A stretch of 62,959 nucleotides of DNA, from the NCBI RefSeq assembly GCF_001831515.1, contig NZ_KV825619.1, forward strand, positions 161,499 to 224,457. Reading direction: 5' to 3'. This DNA is from Corynebacterium sp. HMSC074A01 (GTDB lineage: Bacteria > Actinomycetota > Actinomycetes > Mycobacteriales > Mycobacteriaceae). This document shows, one piece after another, positions 8,532 to 18,407 of the stretch; position 1 is the first letter of the stretch, and each line of letters starts with the position of its first letter. Below the pieces are notes generated by a model. It was not told the origin of the DNA, did no database searches, and saw only the letters and a program-made list of their open reading frames with translations. The translations under genes and the position numbers were made by a program.

Positions 8532-9011
8532 GTGACGGTGGTGTGGGTCGTTGTTGCAATCGCGGTGACGCTGTTCGCCGCGTGGGCGTATTTCACAGCA
8601 CAGCGCTTAGACCGGCTGCACACGCGCTTGGATCGCTCGCGCGAGGCGTTGCAGGCCGCGCTGGATCGGCGCGCTGCGGTGGTGGCCGCGGTGGTGCCGC
8701 AGCTGCGGGAGCGTGCGCGTGCGATCGAAGAGGTGCGACTCGACGCACGTGACGTCGATAGCCGACTCGAGCTCGAGCGCACGTTTGCCGCTGACCTTGT
8801 GGCGCTCACGGATGAGGTGCTTGCGGCACCGGAAGTGCGCCGGGAGCTGCAGGATGCGCAGACGCGCGTGTTTCTCGCGCTGCGCTTCTATAACGAGGCG
8901 GTCTCCGACACGCGCGATTTGCGACTGCGGCCGCTGGTGCGTGTGCTGCGACTCGGTGGGACCGCGGCCCTGCCCGAATATGCCGCGCTCGAGGAACTGG
9001 AGTTGAACTGA
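8532..9011 (+). CDS. Conserved membrane protein, LemA-like
   Basis: This 159-residue protein has one N-terminal transmembrane helix (about 3-21) and then a long, charged, mostly helical cytoplasmic region. The pattern resembles LemA: QRLDRLHTRLDRSREAL near the start and RFYNEAVSDTRDLR near residue 122, where LemA proteins carry a YN...V motif. The similarity is weak and I cannot confirm it. The GTG start lies 4 nt after the pimA stop, so it is co-transcribed with the PIM genes. In M. tuberculosis the gene after pimA (Rv2609c) is also a membrane protein but carries a Nudix domain, which I do not see here. Function unknown. Confidence 0.7.
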   Translation: MTVVWVVVAIAVTLFAAWAYFTAQRLDRLHTRLDRSREALQAALDRRAAVVAAVVPQLRERARAIEEVRLDARDVDSRLELERTFAADLVALTDEVLAAPEVRRELQDAQTRVFLALRFYNEAVSDTRDLRLRPLVRVLRLGGTAALPEYAALEELELN

Positions 9012-9045
9012 ACAGCTGGGCCGTGAGCGCGTAGTGTGAGGTGGC

Positions 9046-9924
9046 ATGCACCACGATTTACCAACTTCTGCGTCCCAGCCCACCTATATTCAGCGGATCC
9101 TGGATCTTGAGCGCATTGACAAGAACATCTACCGCGGTGCGGCGATGCACTCGGAGAACTTTGTGCGCACCTTCGGCGGCCACGTTGCCGGGCAGGCGCT
9201 TGTCGCGGCGACGCGCACGATCGCGGATGACAAGCACGTGCACTCCCTGCACGGCTACTTCTTGCGACCTGGCGACGCCAACGAGGCCACGGTCTACCGG
9301 GTTGGCCGCCCGCGCGACGGGCGCAGCTTTGCCACACGCACCGTCGAGGCAGTCCAGGATGGCGAGGTGATCTTCTCCATGCAGGCCAGCTTCCACCGCA
9401 CCGACGACGAGGGCCTGGAGCACTCCGACGAGATGCGTGCAGTGCCCAGCCCGGAAGATCTAGGAGAGGAGGCGAACCCGGAGCATTTGGGGCCGGGATC
9501 GAAGCACGATTGGAACGAGTGGGATATCCGGATTGTCCCGCAGGATCGCTACGCGCCGAACCAGTACACGCAAAGCCAGCAAGTGGTCTGGTTTCGTTCC
9601 AAGCGTCGGTTGCCGGACGAGGACACCTTCCACGCCTGCACGCTGACCTACATGTCAGATATGACGCTGCTGCATTCTTCGCTTGCGGCGCACCCGGGGC
9701 GAAAGGTGCAGCTGGCCTCGCTGGACCACGCGGTGTGGTTCTTGCGTCCTTTCCGTGCGGACGATTGGCTGCTCTACGACCAGATTTCGCCCTCGGCGCA
9801 CGCTGGTCGCGCGCTCACGCACGGGCGCATTTTCGACCGCGCGGGCAACCTCGTTGCTGTGGTGGTGCAGGAAGGGCTGACGCGGAACTTGCGCGAGGGA
9901 GCGACTGCTGTGCCGGAGAAATAG
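9046..9924 (+). CDS. tesB: Acyl-CoA thioesterase II
   Basis: A 292-residue double hot-dog thioesterase that hydrolyses medium- and long-chain acyl-CoA. The N-terminal half has [13 protein letters not shown], the family's glycine-rich helix. The C-terminal half has [17 protein letters not shown] with the catalytic Asp at about residue 227, then the [12 protein letters not shown] and VQEGLTR blocks. A -10-like TAGTGT (9032-9037) ends 8 nt before the ATG, so a leaderless message from its own promoter is possible. Mycobacteria have tesB2 in the same interval between pimA and yebC; the pdxS-pdxT genes found there in M. tuberculosis are absent here. Confidence 0.93.
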   Translation: MHHDLPTSASQPTYIQRILDLERIDKNIYRGAAMHSENFVRTFGGHVAGQALVAATRTIADDKHVHSLHGYFLRPGDANEATVYRVGRPRDGRSFATRTVEAVQDGEVIFSMQASFHRTDDEGLEHSDEMRAVPSPEDLGEEANPEHLGPGSKHDWNEWDIRIVPQDRYAPNQYTQSQQVVWFRSKRRLPDEDTFHACTLTYMSDMTLLHSSLAAHPGRKVQLASLDHAVWFLRPFRADDWLLYDQISPSAHAGRALTHGRIFDRAGNLVAVVVQEGLTRNLREGATAVPEK

Positions 9925-9967
9925 GCGCGGTCCACCAGTCAAAGGGGAGTGCGCGGCGCAGGGTACG

Positions 9968-9973
9968 TATAAT
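9968..9973 (+). promoter_or_regulatory. -10 element of the yebC promoter
   Basis: A perfect TATAAT stands about 40 nt before the yebC start, placing the 5' end near 9980. No -35 match is visible at the usual distance. The ribosome binding site AAAAGGGG lies a few bases before ATG 10013. Confidence 0.6.
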
Positions 9974-10012
9974 CGTCAAAGTTCATCCTCCAGCGACGAA
10001 AAGGGGTGCCAT

Positions 10013-10765
10013 ATGGCGGGCCACTCAAAGTGGGCTACGACGAAGCACAAGAAGGCTGCGAACGATGCAAAGCGTTCGAAGCTGTGGGCGAAGCTGATTA
10101 AGGATATCGAGGTGGCTGCCCGTACCGGCGGCGGCGACCCGGCAGGTAACCCCACGCTCGACGACATGATTAAGAAGGCCAAGAAGGCCTCCGTGCCGGG
10201 CGACAACATTGAGCGCGCCCGCAAGCGCGGCTCCGGCGAAGAGGCTGGCGGCGCTAACTGGGAATCCGTGATGTACGAGGGCTACGGCCCCAACGGCATT
10301 GCGCTGCTCATCGAGTGCCTGACCGATAACCGCAACCGCGCGGCCACCGAGGTGCGCACCGCGATGACGAAGAACGGCGGCAACATGGGCGACTCCGGTT
10401 CGGTTGCGTACATGTTCAAGCGCACCGGCATCGTCACCGTGAAGAAGGGCGCGCTCACCGAGGACGACATTCTTATGGCGGTGCTCGACGCCGGTGCCGA
10501 GGAGGTCAACGACCTGGGCGAGGAGTTCGAGGTTGTCTGCGAGCCGACCGACGTGCAGGCGGTGCGCGACGCGCTGAAGGACGCCGACATTGAGGTCGAG
10601 GGGGCGGACCAGGACTTCCGCGCCGACATCGAGGTCGAGGCTGACGTCTCCGCCGCGAAGAAGACGCTGAACCTGATTGATGCGCTTGAGGACGCGGACG
10701 ACGTGCAGAACGTCTACACCAACATGAGCATCCCCGACGAGGTCGCCGCGCAGCTGGACGACTAG
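10013..10765 (+). CDS. yebC: YebC/TACO1-family protein
   Basis: This 250-residue protein starts with the family signature [16 protein letters not shown] and has the three-domain length of YebC proteins. The family was long labelled a transcription regulator; recent work links members to translation through polyproline or other stalling stretches. Its place just before ruvCAB is conserved in actinobacteria. It has its own TATAAT promoter, and a hairpin at 10801-10841 separates it from ruvC. Confidence 0.95.
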   Translation: MAGHSKWATTKHKKAANDAKRSKLWAKLIKDIEVAARTGGGDPAGNPTLDDMIKKAKKASVPGDNIERARKRGSGEEAGGANWESVMYEGYGPNGIALLIECLTDNRNRAATEVRTAMTKNGGNMGDSGSVAYMFKRTGIVTVKKGALTEDDILMAVLDAGAEEVNDLGEEFEVVCEPTDVQAVRDALKDADIEVEGADQDFRADIEVEADVSAAKKTLNLIDALEDADDVQNVYTNMSIPDEVAAQLDD

Positions 10766-10800
10766 TTCCCGCACGCACCGATGCGTTCGGTGCCGATATG

Positions 10801-10841
10801 CCCCGCCGTGGGCCGCGTGTAACGCGGTGTCTGCGGCGGGG
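10801..10841 (+). terminator. Branched hairpin after yebC, probable terminator
   Basis: An outer stem CCCCGCCG (10801-10808) with CGGCGGGG (10834-10841) encloses an inner hairpin CCGCGT/ACGCGG (10813-10818, 10822-10827). The following bases CTTCGC are not a good T tract, so it may be a weak or Rho-assisted terminator. Confidence 0.55.
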
Positions 10842-10861
10842 CTTCGCGCTGTGGCGCGACC

Positions 10862-10882
10862 TATGGTAGAACATGTGTGTTA
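10862..10882 (+). promoter_or_regulatory. ruvC promoter with LexA (SOS) box candidate
   Basis: The -10 hexamer TATGGT (10862-10867) overlaps a 16-bp sequence TAGAACATGTGTGTTA (10867-10882). This matches the actinobacterial SOS box TCGAACATGTGTTCGA at 12 of 16 positions, with the left half nearly perfect. LexA control of ruvCAB is known in mycobacteria. A LexA dimer here would cover the transcription start. Confidence 0.6.
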
Positions 10883-10911
10883 GTAGGTTGTCCGTGTGTG
10901 GGAGGTAAGGC

Positions 10912-11466
10912 ATGCACCTTGAAGGGCTGCGGGTGATGGGCGTTGACCCGGGGCTGACTCGGTGCGGCCTGTCCGTGGTGCAGGCCGGGCGTGGCAGGCA
11001 GATCTTCCCCATCTCGGTGGGGGTGGTCCGCACGCCTTCGGACGCCGAGCTGGGCGAGCGACTCCTGCGGCTCTCCCGCGCAGTTGGGGACTGGATGGAC
11101 GAGTACCGCCCTGATGTGGTGGCGATGGAACGTATTTTTGAGCGCGGCAATGTGTCCACGGTGATGCACACCGCGCACGCCGTTGGGGTGCTCGTGCTCG
11201 CCGCTGCGGAGCGCGACATTCCGGTGCACATGTACACGCCCTCCGAGGTGAAGAAAGCGATCTCCGGTAGCGGTCGCGCCGATAAGAAACAGATGACGGC
11301 CATGATTACGCGTATCCTGGGCCTTTCGGAGCCGCCGAAACCAGCTGACGCGGCGGACGCGCTGGCCATCGCGGTGTGCCACTGCTGGCGCGCGCCGCTT
11401 CTCGCGCGTAGCGCGCAGGCACAGCGGTTGCAGCAGGCGCAGCAGGCAGCACAGGTAAGGAAGTGA
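10912..11466 (+). CDS. ruvC: Holliday junction resolvase RuvC
   Basis: This 184-residue endonuclease cuts Holliday junctions. The four acidic residues of the RuvC active site are visible: Asp12 (GVDPG), Glu73 (AMERIF), Asp146 and Asp149 (PADAADALA). A Lys/Gln-rich C-terminal tail follows. ATG 10912 is preceded by GGAGGTAAGG. It is the first gene of ruvC-ruvA-ruvB, with a LexA-box-like site over its promoter. Confidence 0.97.
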   Translation: MHLEGLRVMGVDPGLTRCGLSVVQAGRGRQIFPISVGVVRTPSDAELGERLLRLSRAVGDWMDEYRPDVVAMERIFERGNVSTVMHTAHAVGVLVLAAAERDIPVHMYTPSEVKKAISGSGRADKKQMTAMITRILGLSEPPKPADAADALAIAVCHCWRAPLLARSAQAQRLQQAQQAAQVRK

Positions 11467-11477
11467 AGGAGTACAGC

Positions 11478-12077
11478 ATGATTGATTCGCTCAACGGAGA
11501 GGTCATCTCGATCGGGCTCGACCACGCGGTTATTGAGTGCGCGGGCGTGGGCTATCGCTTCCTGGCCAGCCCGCCGACGTTGGCCACGCTGACTCGCGGC
11601 GAAAACCGCCGTGTGCTCACGTCCATGGTGGTCAAAGATGATGGGGTGACGCTCTACGGGTTTTCGGACGACGAGGCGCGCGAGATGTTCCACCGCCTGC
11701 AAAGCGTCACGGGCCTGGGCCCGAAGCTTGCGCTCGCCTCGCTCTCCGTATTCGGCGCGGGCGAGCTCGCGGGCTTGATCTCCGAGCAGGACACCAAACG
11801 CATTCAGACGATCCCCGGGGTGGGCAAGAAGATGGCCGAGCGCATTGTGCTCGAGCTGAAGGACAAGATGGCCGGCTTCGCCACCGACCAGGACGAAACG
11901 CCGGCTCCCGCGGCGAAGTCCTCGCTGGCCACCGAGCAGGTGGTCGAGGCACTCATCGGTCTCGGCTTCCCCGAGCGCAGCGCGCGCCCCACCGTGGACC
12001 GGGTCGTCGAGGCGAACCCGGAGGCGCAAACCTCGGCACTGCTGCGTGCCGCGCTGTCCGAGCTAGGAAAGAAGTAG
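11478..12077 (+). CDS. ruvA: Holliday junction branch migration protein RuvA
   Basis: RuvA binds four-way junctions and loads RuvB. This 199-residue protein starts MIDSLNGEV and has the OB-fold N-terminal domain, two helix-hairpin-helix segments (about 70-85 GLGPKLAL and 105-125 IPGVGKKMAERI), and a C-terminal RuvB-binding domain joined by an Ala/Pro-rich linker. ATG 11478 was preferred because GAAGGAG precedes it by 6 nt. It lies 11 nt after ruvC and 6 nt before ruvB. Confidence 0.97.
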   Translation: MIDSLNGEVISIGLDHAVIECAGVGYRFLASPPTLATLTRGENRRVLTSMVVKDDGVTLYGFSDDEAREMFHRLQSVTGLGPKLALASLSVFGAGELAGLISEQDTKRIQTIPGVGKKMAERIVLELKDKMAGFATDQDETPAPAAKSSLATEQVVEALIGLGFPERSARPTVDRVVEANPEAQTSALLRAALSELGKK

Positions 12078-12083
12078 CCGCCC

Positions 12084-13160
<1,077 letters not shown>

Positions 13161-13202
13161 GGAACCGTTGGCCGCACAGGCCACTATGCAACAATGGGGC
13201 GC

Positions 13203-13517
13203 ATGGATTTCCTCATGATTCTCGTTGTCCTGCTCATTTTCCTGCTGCCCTCCATGCTGATGATGCGTGGGCAGAAGAAGCGCCAGCGCCAGGTCCAAGA
13301 GATGCAAGCCTCGATTGCTCCGGGCGACAAGGTGGTCAACGTCGCCGGCTTCCACGCCACTGTGGTGGAGCACAACGGCGACAGCCTGCTTGTTGAGCTC
13401 GCCCCCGGCGTGCAGGTCACGATGGAGACCGCTGGTGTGATGAAGCGCGTGGAAGACCCCGCAGCACCGGCACCGGCATCCGAGCCCGCCCCGGGCGAGA
13501 CCGAGCAGGAGCGCTAA
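13203..13517 (+). CDS. yajC: Sec translocon accessory protein YajC
   Basis: A 104-residue protein with one N-terminal transmembrane helix (about 2-21), then the YajC domain with RGQKKRQRQ, and SIAPGDKVVNVAGFHATV in the conserved core. It ends in a Pro/Ala/Glu-rich tail. YajC associates with SecD-SecF. ATG 13203 was preferred over ATG 13194 because it places the helix at the very N-terminus, as in the family. It precedes secD by 135 nt. Confidence 0.92.
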   Translation: MDFLMILVVLLIFLLPSMLMMRGQKKRQRQVQEMQASIAPGDKVVNVAGFHATVVEHNGDSLLVELAPGVQVTMETAGVMKRVEDPAAPAPASEPAPGETEQER

Positions 13518-13531
13518 AAGCACGAGTCACA

Positions 13532-13593
13532 CCTGAGAGTTTTTCAGGGACCACGTGGCCGACCACGTGAATACGCGCACCATGCCGTAGCAT
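13532..13593 (+). promoter_or_regulatory. Hairpins and possible promoter before secD
   Basis: Two small inverted repeats lie in the yajC-secD gap: CCTGA/TCAGG (13532-13536, 13544-13548) enclosing GAGTTTT, and CACGTGG/CCACGTG (13552-13558, 13563-13569) with a 4-nt loop. The second pair is also two CACGTG palindromes 11 bp apart. A -10-like TAGCAT is at 13588-13593. They may be a yajC terminator or an operator for secDF. Confidence 0.35.
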
Positions 13594-13652
13594 AGATGCG
13601 TTGTGCGCAAGGCGCAGAACCATTCATCGGATCAATTAAGGAGTCAGCGTAA

Positions 13653-15503
13653 GTGTCGTCACACACTCGGCGTTCCGGCGATCTGAGGTCCAAGCGGACA
13701 TGGCCAGGCAAGGCCTTGGCGTTGTTCCTCCTCATCGTCATAGGCGTGTACGCATTAGTCTTTTTCACCGGCGATAAGTCGGCGACGCCGAAGCTCGGCA
13801 TCGACCTCCAGGGCGGTACCCGCGTCACGCTGGTGCCGCAGGGGGAGGAGCCGACCCGCGAGCAGCTTGACGACGCCAGGCGCATCCTGGAGAACCGCGT
13901 CAACGGCATGGGCGTTTCCGGCGCGACCGTCGTGGTGGACGGCAACACGATTGTGATCACCGCCGCCGGCGATGACACCTCGGAGGTCCGCAACATTGGG
14001 CAGACCTCGCAGCTGCTGTTCCGCCCCGTGATGGAGCCGCCGCAGCCGGACGCCGCAGCAATTGCGCTCACGCTGTTGGAGACCGCAAACGAGTGGGTCA
14101 AGTACGGCGTGATGACCAAGGAGCAGGCGCAGGGTGTGCTGGACCAGGCCGTCCAGGCTAACCAGCCCGAGGGCGAGAACGCGCCCCAGGGGCCGAAGGT
14201 CGACGCGGAGCCGCTGCCGGAGCCGGAGGGCCCGGTGGAGGCCGCCGAGCGTCGTCAGGAGGCGACGGAGGTGCTGCGCGAATCCCGCCAGTCGGAGGAC
14301 CCGACCCAGCAGTTCGCCTCCATGATTCTGCTCTCGGGCGTCTGCGCCAGCCAGGACGTTGACCCGCTGGCCGGCACGGACGCGGAGGACCGCCCGCTGG
14401 TGGCCTGTGACTCCAACTCGGGCCAGCCTCTACTGCTTGATCAGGTGCCGCTGCTGCAGGGCGTGACCGACGAAGACGGCCCGCGCCTCACCGGCGAGCA
14501 GATCGACACCACGCGCCCGATCTCCGGCGGCTACAACCCGCAGTCTTCCCAGATGGAGATCAGCTTCGCGTTCAGCCAGAGCGGCGACGTGAACGGTTCC
14601 TCCACCTGGGCTGCGCTGACCAGCGAGATGATCGGCAAGCAGATCGCCATCACCCTGGACTCCCAGGTCATCTCCGCGCCCGTGATCCAGGGCGCAACCC
14701 CGGTCGGCTCTGCTACCGCGATTACCGGCGATTTTACCCAGGAAGAGGCCGAGGGTCTGGCGAACAACCTACGTTACGGCGCGCTGCCGCTGTCGTTCGC
14801 AGGTGAGAACGGCGAACCGGGTGGCACCGCGATGACGGTGCCGCCGTCACTCGGCCTTGCATCCCTTCAGGCTGGCCTCTACGCAGGCTTGGTGGGTCTT
14901 GCCCTGGTCGCCCTGTTCGTCTTTACCTACTACCGCCTCTACGGCCTGATCTCGCTGGCCACCCTGGCAGTGGCTGGTGTGCTGGTGTACGGCGCGCTCG
15001 TGCTGCTGGGCCGCTGGATCGGCTACTCACTCGACCTGTCTGGCGTGGCGGGTCTGATCATCGGTATTGGTACGACCGCAGACTCCTTCGTGGTGATCTA
15101 CGAGCGCATCAAGGATGAGGTGCGCAAGGGCAAGACCTTCCGTTCTGCCACGGCTTCTGGTTGGGATCGCGCGAAGGAAACCGTCGTGACAGGCAACATG
15201 GTCACGCTCATCGGCGCGGTGATTATTTACTTCCTCGCCGTGGGTGACGTGAAGGGCTTCGCCTTTACCATGGGCCTGACCACCATCTTCGACCTGTTGG
15301 TGACCTTCCTGGTCACCGCGCCGCTGATGGTGCTGGCCTCGCGGAGCAAGTTCTGGTCCAAGCCAGGCGTCAACGGGATGTCGAAGGCTTTTGCCACCGG
15401 TGCCGCGGTGCGGGCTGGGGAAGCGGAAGAACGTGAGGCGGTGGGCGTCGAAAAGCGCGAGCCCGTAGGCACCGTAAGCGGCCACGAAGCTGAGGAGAAG
15501 TAA
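13653..15503 (+). CDS. secD: Protein translocase subunit SecD
   Basis: SecD uses the proton gradient to finish protein export with SecF. This 616-residue protein has TM1 (about 24-42), the large extracytoplasmic P1 region starting GIDLQGGTRVTL, and five further helices from about residue 405. The conserved stretch GLIIGIGTTADSFVVIYERIKDE lies near 468-490. Between about residues 165 and 215 it has a Pro/Glu/Gln-rich insertion, of a kind found in actinobacterial SecD. GTG 13653 follows AAGGAG. It ends 2 nt before secF. Confidence 0.96.
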   Translation: MSSHTRRSGDLRSKRTWPGKALALFLLIVIGVYALVFFTGDKSATPKLGIDLQGGTRVTLVPQGEEPTREQLDDARRILENRVNGMGVSGATVVVDGNTIVITAAGDDTSEVRNIGQTSQLLFRPVMEPPQPDAAAIALTLLETANEWVKYGVMTKEQAQGVLDQAVQANQPEGENAPQGPKVDAEPLPEPEGPVEAAERRQEATEVLRESRQSEDPTQQFASMILLSGVCASQDVDPLAGTDAEDRPLVACDSNSGQPLLLDQVPLLQGVTDEDGPRLTGEQIDTTRPISGGYNPQSSQMEISFAFSQSGDVNGSSTWAALTSEMIGKQIAITLDSQVISAPVIQGATPVGSATAITGDFTQEEAEGLANNLRYGALPLSFAGENGEPGGTAMTVPPSLGLASLQAGLYAGLVGLALVALFVFTYYRLYGLISLATLAVAGVLVYGALVLLGRWIGYSLDLSGVAGLIIGIGTTADSFVVIYERIKDEVRKGKTFRSATASGWDRAKETVVTGNMVTLIGAVIIYFLAVGDVKGFAFTMGLTTIFDLLVTFLVTAPLMVLASRSKFWSKPGVNGMSKAFATGAAVRAGEAEEREAVGVEKREPVGTVSGHEAEEK

Positions 15504-15505
15504 AC

Positions 15506-16675
15506 ATGACTAACGCTACTCTCACCGACGCCGCCGAGCACCGCTCGGAGCGGCTGCACACCGGCTACGGCGTGATCGACTTCGTCGGGCGCCGTAAGCT
15601 GTGGTACTCGATCACCGTCGGACTCATCGCGATTGCTGTGGTCGCGATGCTCGGCCGCGGCTTCAACCTGGGCATTGACTTCGAGGGCGGCACAAAGATG
15701 TCCATGCCTGCCGACGAGCTTGTCGCCGAAGAAGTCGAAGCAACCTTTATCGAAGCCACCGGGGTCACTCCGGAGCTGACCCAGATCGTGGGCGCGGGCG
15801 ACGCGCGCACGCTGGAGATCAATTCCGAGCACCTCACGCAGGAGCAGATTGACCAGGCACGCCAGGCGATCTTCGAGGAGTACCACCCGAAGGATGCCAA
15901 CGGCGAGGTCTCCGCGAACGCCATCGGTGACTCGACGGTGTCCGAGTCCTGGGGCGACACGATTACCCAGCGCATGCTGCTCGCAATGCTCGTGTTTATT
16001 CTGGCCGCAGCGGTCTACGTGGCGCTGCGCCTGCAGCGGCAGATGGCCGCCGCGGCGCTGCTGGCACTCGTGGTGGACGCGATCTTGATCATGGGCTTTT
16101 ACGCCCTGTTCGGGCTGGAGATCACCCCGGCGATGATCATCGGTCTGCTCACCGTGCTGACCTTCTCCCTCTACGACACGGTCATCGTGTTTGACAAGGT
16201 CAAGGAAAATACCTCCGGCATTCTGGATTCGCGCAGGTCTACCTACGCGGAGCAGGCCAACCTGGCGGTAAACCAGACGGTGATGCGCTCGATTTCTACC
16301 TCGGTGATCTCGGCGCTGCCGATCATCGCGCTGATGATCGTCGCCGTGTGGATGCTCGGCGTCGGCACGCTGCGAGACCTGGCGGTTATCCAGCTCATTG
16401 GTGTGATCGAGGGCGTGATCTCCTCGCTCTTCCTTGCCACTTCGCTGCTGGTGACCTTCGTGGAGCGCAAGCCTTCCATCCGCAAACACAACGCTGCCGT
16501 TGAGGCTTTCCGCAACGGGGAGGACTCCGAAGAAGACGTCGAGGACGAGGCCGCCGGCAAGCGCACCGTTGCTTCCGTGAGCACCCCGGTCGGGCGCGCG
16601 CCTGCGCCGAGCGCCGCGCCGGAGCAGCCGCGTGGCGAGTCCTCTGGCTCCGCGACGTGGAGGCCGGGACGCTAG
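15506..16675 (+). CDS. secF: Protein translocase subunit SecF
   Basis: SecF has 389 residues and six predicted helices: TM1 about 30-50, then 155-310 for the rest. The FEGGTKMSM block follows TM1 and SLYDTVIVFDKVKEN is the conserved motif in the membrane domain. The C-terminal 70 residues are a hydrophilic tail rich in Glu, Pro and Ser. It forms the secretion motor with SecD, whose gene ends 2 nt before it. Confidence 0.96.
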   Translation: MTNATLTDAAEHRSERLHTGYGVIDFVGRRKLWYSITVGLIAIAVVAMLGRGFNLGIDFEGGTKMSMPADELVAEEVEATFIEATGVTPELTQIVGAGDARTLEINSEHLTQEQIDQARQAIFEEYHPKDANGEVSANAIGDSTVSESWGDTITQRMLLAMLVFILAAAVYVALRLQRQMAAAALLALVVDAILIMGFYALFGLEITPAMIIGLLTVLTFSLYDTVIVFDKVKENTSGILDSRRSTYAEQANLAVNQTVMRSISTSVISALPIIALMIVAVWMLGVGTLRDLAVIQLIGVIEGVISSLFLATSLLVTFVERKPSIRKHNAAVEAFRNGEDSEEDVEDEAAGKRTVASVSTPVGRAPAPSAAPEQPRGESSGSATWRPGR

Positions 16676-16715
16676 GCGAGCGGTTTTGGTTTCGTTGAGA
16701 GGCGAAGGATCAGTG

Positions 16716-18347
16716 ATGACTGAACGAACTCCGCGCGCGCTTGCGGCGGTGCTGACGGCGAGCGCCCTCGCGCTGGCTGGATGCAGCACGCTTGGCGACG
16801 ACAACGGGCAGCTGGACGACCAGCACTTCGGGTACCAGGTATCCGGACCGCTGCTGACCACCAACGCGGCGTCGATGCAAGGCGCGTCCACGCAGGCACA
16901 GCGGCTTTCGGGCCGCCTGTACCCGGGCGTGTTCGTCCCCGGTCCGGGCGGGGAGATGATCCCCAATACGGACCTGGTCAAGGCACAAGCGTTGCCCGGT
17001 GCGCAGCGGCGCGTAAGCTACACGCTTTCCGACGCGGCCGTCTTCTCCGACGGCACACCGGTAACCTGCGCCGACTACCTGCTCACCTTCACGGCCGGCC
17101 AGCTGCCGGAACTCTTCGGCGCGCACCTGCCGCTTTTCGACGACACCGAGTCCCTCCAATGCACCCCCGGAGCCAAGACATTCACCGTGGTCTTTAAAGA
17201 AGGTCGCGGGGATCGCTGGCGTGGCCTTTTCGACGCAGGTACAGTGCTGCCTGCTCACGCGGTGGCCAAGAAGACAGGTATGAGCGAGGAAGAACTCGTC
17301 GACGCCCTGCACTCTTTGGATCCGGCACGGATCGCGCCGGTTGCCAAGGTGTGGCGCACCGGCTTCGATTTCGCGGAGTTCGACCCTGAGCTGCAGGTCT
17401 CTTTCGGCCCCTACGTGATTGAAAGTTTCGGCGAGCAGGGTGAGGTGAATCTGGTCGCCAACGAGCACTACTACGGCGACCAACCGCAGGTCGAACGCCT
17501 TGTGGTGTGGCCTGGCTCTGCCGACAGTGCGCAGCTCTACGAGCACGACGCGCTCAAGGTCGCGGACTTAGACGAGCCGGACCCCGAGTGGTTCGACGTG
17601 AACGCGGAGAACAACCGGATCGATCTGACCACTGTGCACGGCGAGCTTACCGAGGTGCTCACGTTCCCCGACGTCGGCCCGTGGGCCGAGCCGGCACAGC
17701 GCAAGGCACTGTCGCGGTGTCTCGATCCACGCGCGGTAGCGCAGGCCTCCGGCGAGCTCGCCGGGGTAGAGGTGCCGGTTGCCCCGGTACACGTGCTGCA
17801 GCAGGACGACCCGCTCTATGGGCGCGTGATCGACGTTGCCACTCCGAACCTGGACGTGGACATCGCGGCGGCATCTCGCATCTCCGGCGCGCAGATCCGC
17901 ATGGCGTACCCCTATCCCAACGCGCGGCATGCGGCGATGGTGGAGTCCATGCGGCGCACCTGCGAACCGGCCGGGATCACGATTATCGACGTGACCGAGT
18001 CCGGCAAGACGCTCGCGGACCTGCCGCACGCTACCCTCGATGACCAGGGGAACCCTGGCTATTCCGAGGGCAACATTGACGTGTTGCTGCGACCGGTTGA
18101 CCCGATGAAGGAATACCCGGCAGCTGACAATAGGGCGGCTAACGTAGGTGCCCTGCGTGCGCAGGAGAAGGCGCTGTGGGAGCAGCTGCCTTCGCTACCG
18201 CTGGCCACCCAGCCGCGCACGTTTGCTGTGCACCGGGGCGTGGCCAACGTGGTGCCGTACGCGGGCATGAACGGTATCAGTTGGAACATGGACCGCTGGC
18301 GTATGTTGGCTAAGGACGATATTCCGCCCGCACCTGATCAAGGGTGA
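16716..18347 (+). CDS. ABC transporter peptide/solute-binding lipoprotein (SBP family 5)
   Basis: The product has 543 residues with a signal peptide ending in the lipobox LAGC (Cys23). The mature part looks like the extracytoplasmic solute-binding family 5 (DppA/OppA-like), with VSYTLSDAAVFSDGTPVTCADY and FGPYVIESF among the typical blocks. ATG 16716 is preceded by GAAGGAT at a good distance; a GTG codon directly before it is an alternative. M. tuberculosis has a similar lipoprotein (Rv2585c) at the same place between secF and apt. No permease or ATPase gene is next to it, so the partner transporter must lie elsewhere. The ligand is unknown. Confidence 0.85.
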   Translation: MTERTPRALAAVLTASALALAGCSTLGDDNGQLDDQHFGYQVSGPLLTTNAASMQGASTQAQRLSGRLYPGVFVPGPGGEMIPNTDLVKAQALPGAQRRVSYTLSDAAVFSDGTPVTCADYLLTFTAGQLPELFGAHLPLFDDTESLQCTPGAKTFTVVFKEGRGDRWRGLFDAGTVLPAHAVAKKTGMSEEELVDALHSLDPARIAPVAKVWRTGFDFAEFDPELQVSFGPYVIESFGEQGEVNLVANEHYYGDQPQVERLVVWPGSADSAQLYEHDALKVADLDEPDPEWFDVNAENNRIDLTTVHGELTEVLTFPDVGPWAEPAQRKALSRCLDPRAVAQASGELAGVEVPVAPVHVLQQDDPLYGRVIDVATPNLDVDIAAASRISGAQIRMAYPYPNARHAAMVESMRRTCEPAGITIIDVTESGKTLADLPHATLDDQGNPGYSEGNIDVLLRPVDPMKEYPAADNRAANVGALRAQEKALWEQLPSLPLATQPRTFAVHRGVANVVPYAGMNGISWNMDRWRMLAKDDIPPAPDQG

Positions 18348-18407
18348 CGCGAAGTGCTCGCCCTGCTAATGCACTGACGAAGATTCTCAAGCAAAGGTTT
18401 CGCTGAC

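Noticed and set aside
9046..10012. Pyridoxal phosphate genes pdxS/pdxT expected between pimA and yebC by comparison with M. tuberculosis
   Set aside because: Only tesB is present in this interval, with 88 nt between it and yebC.
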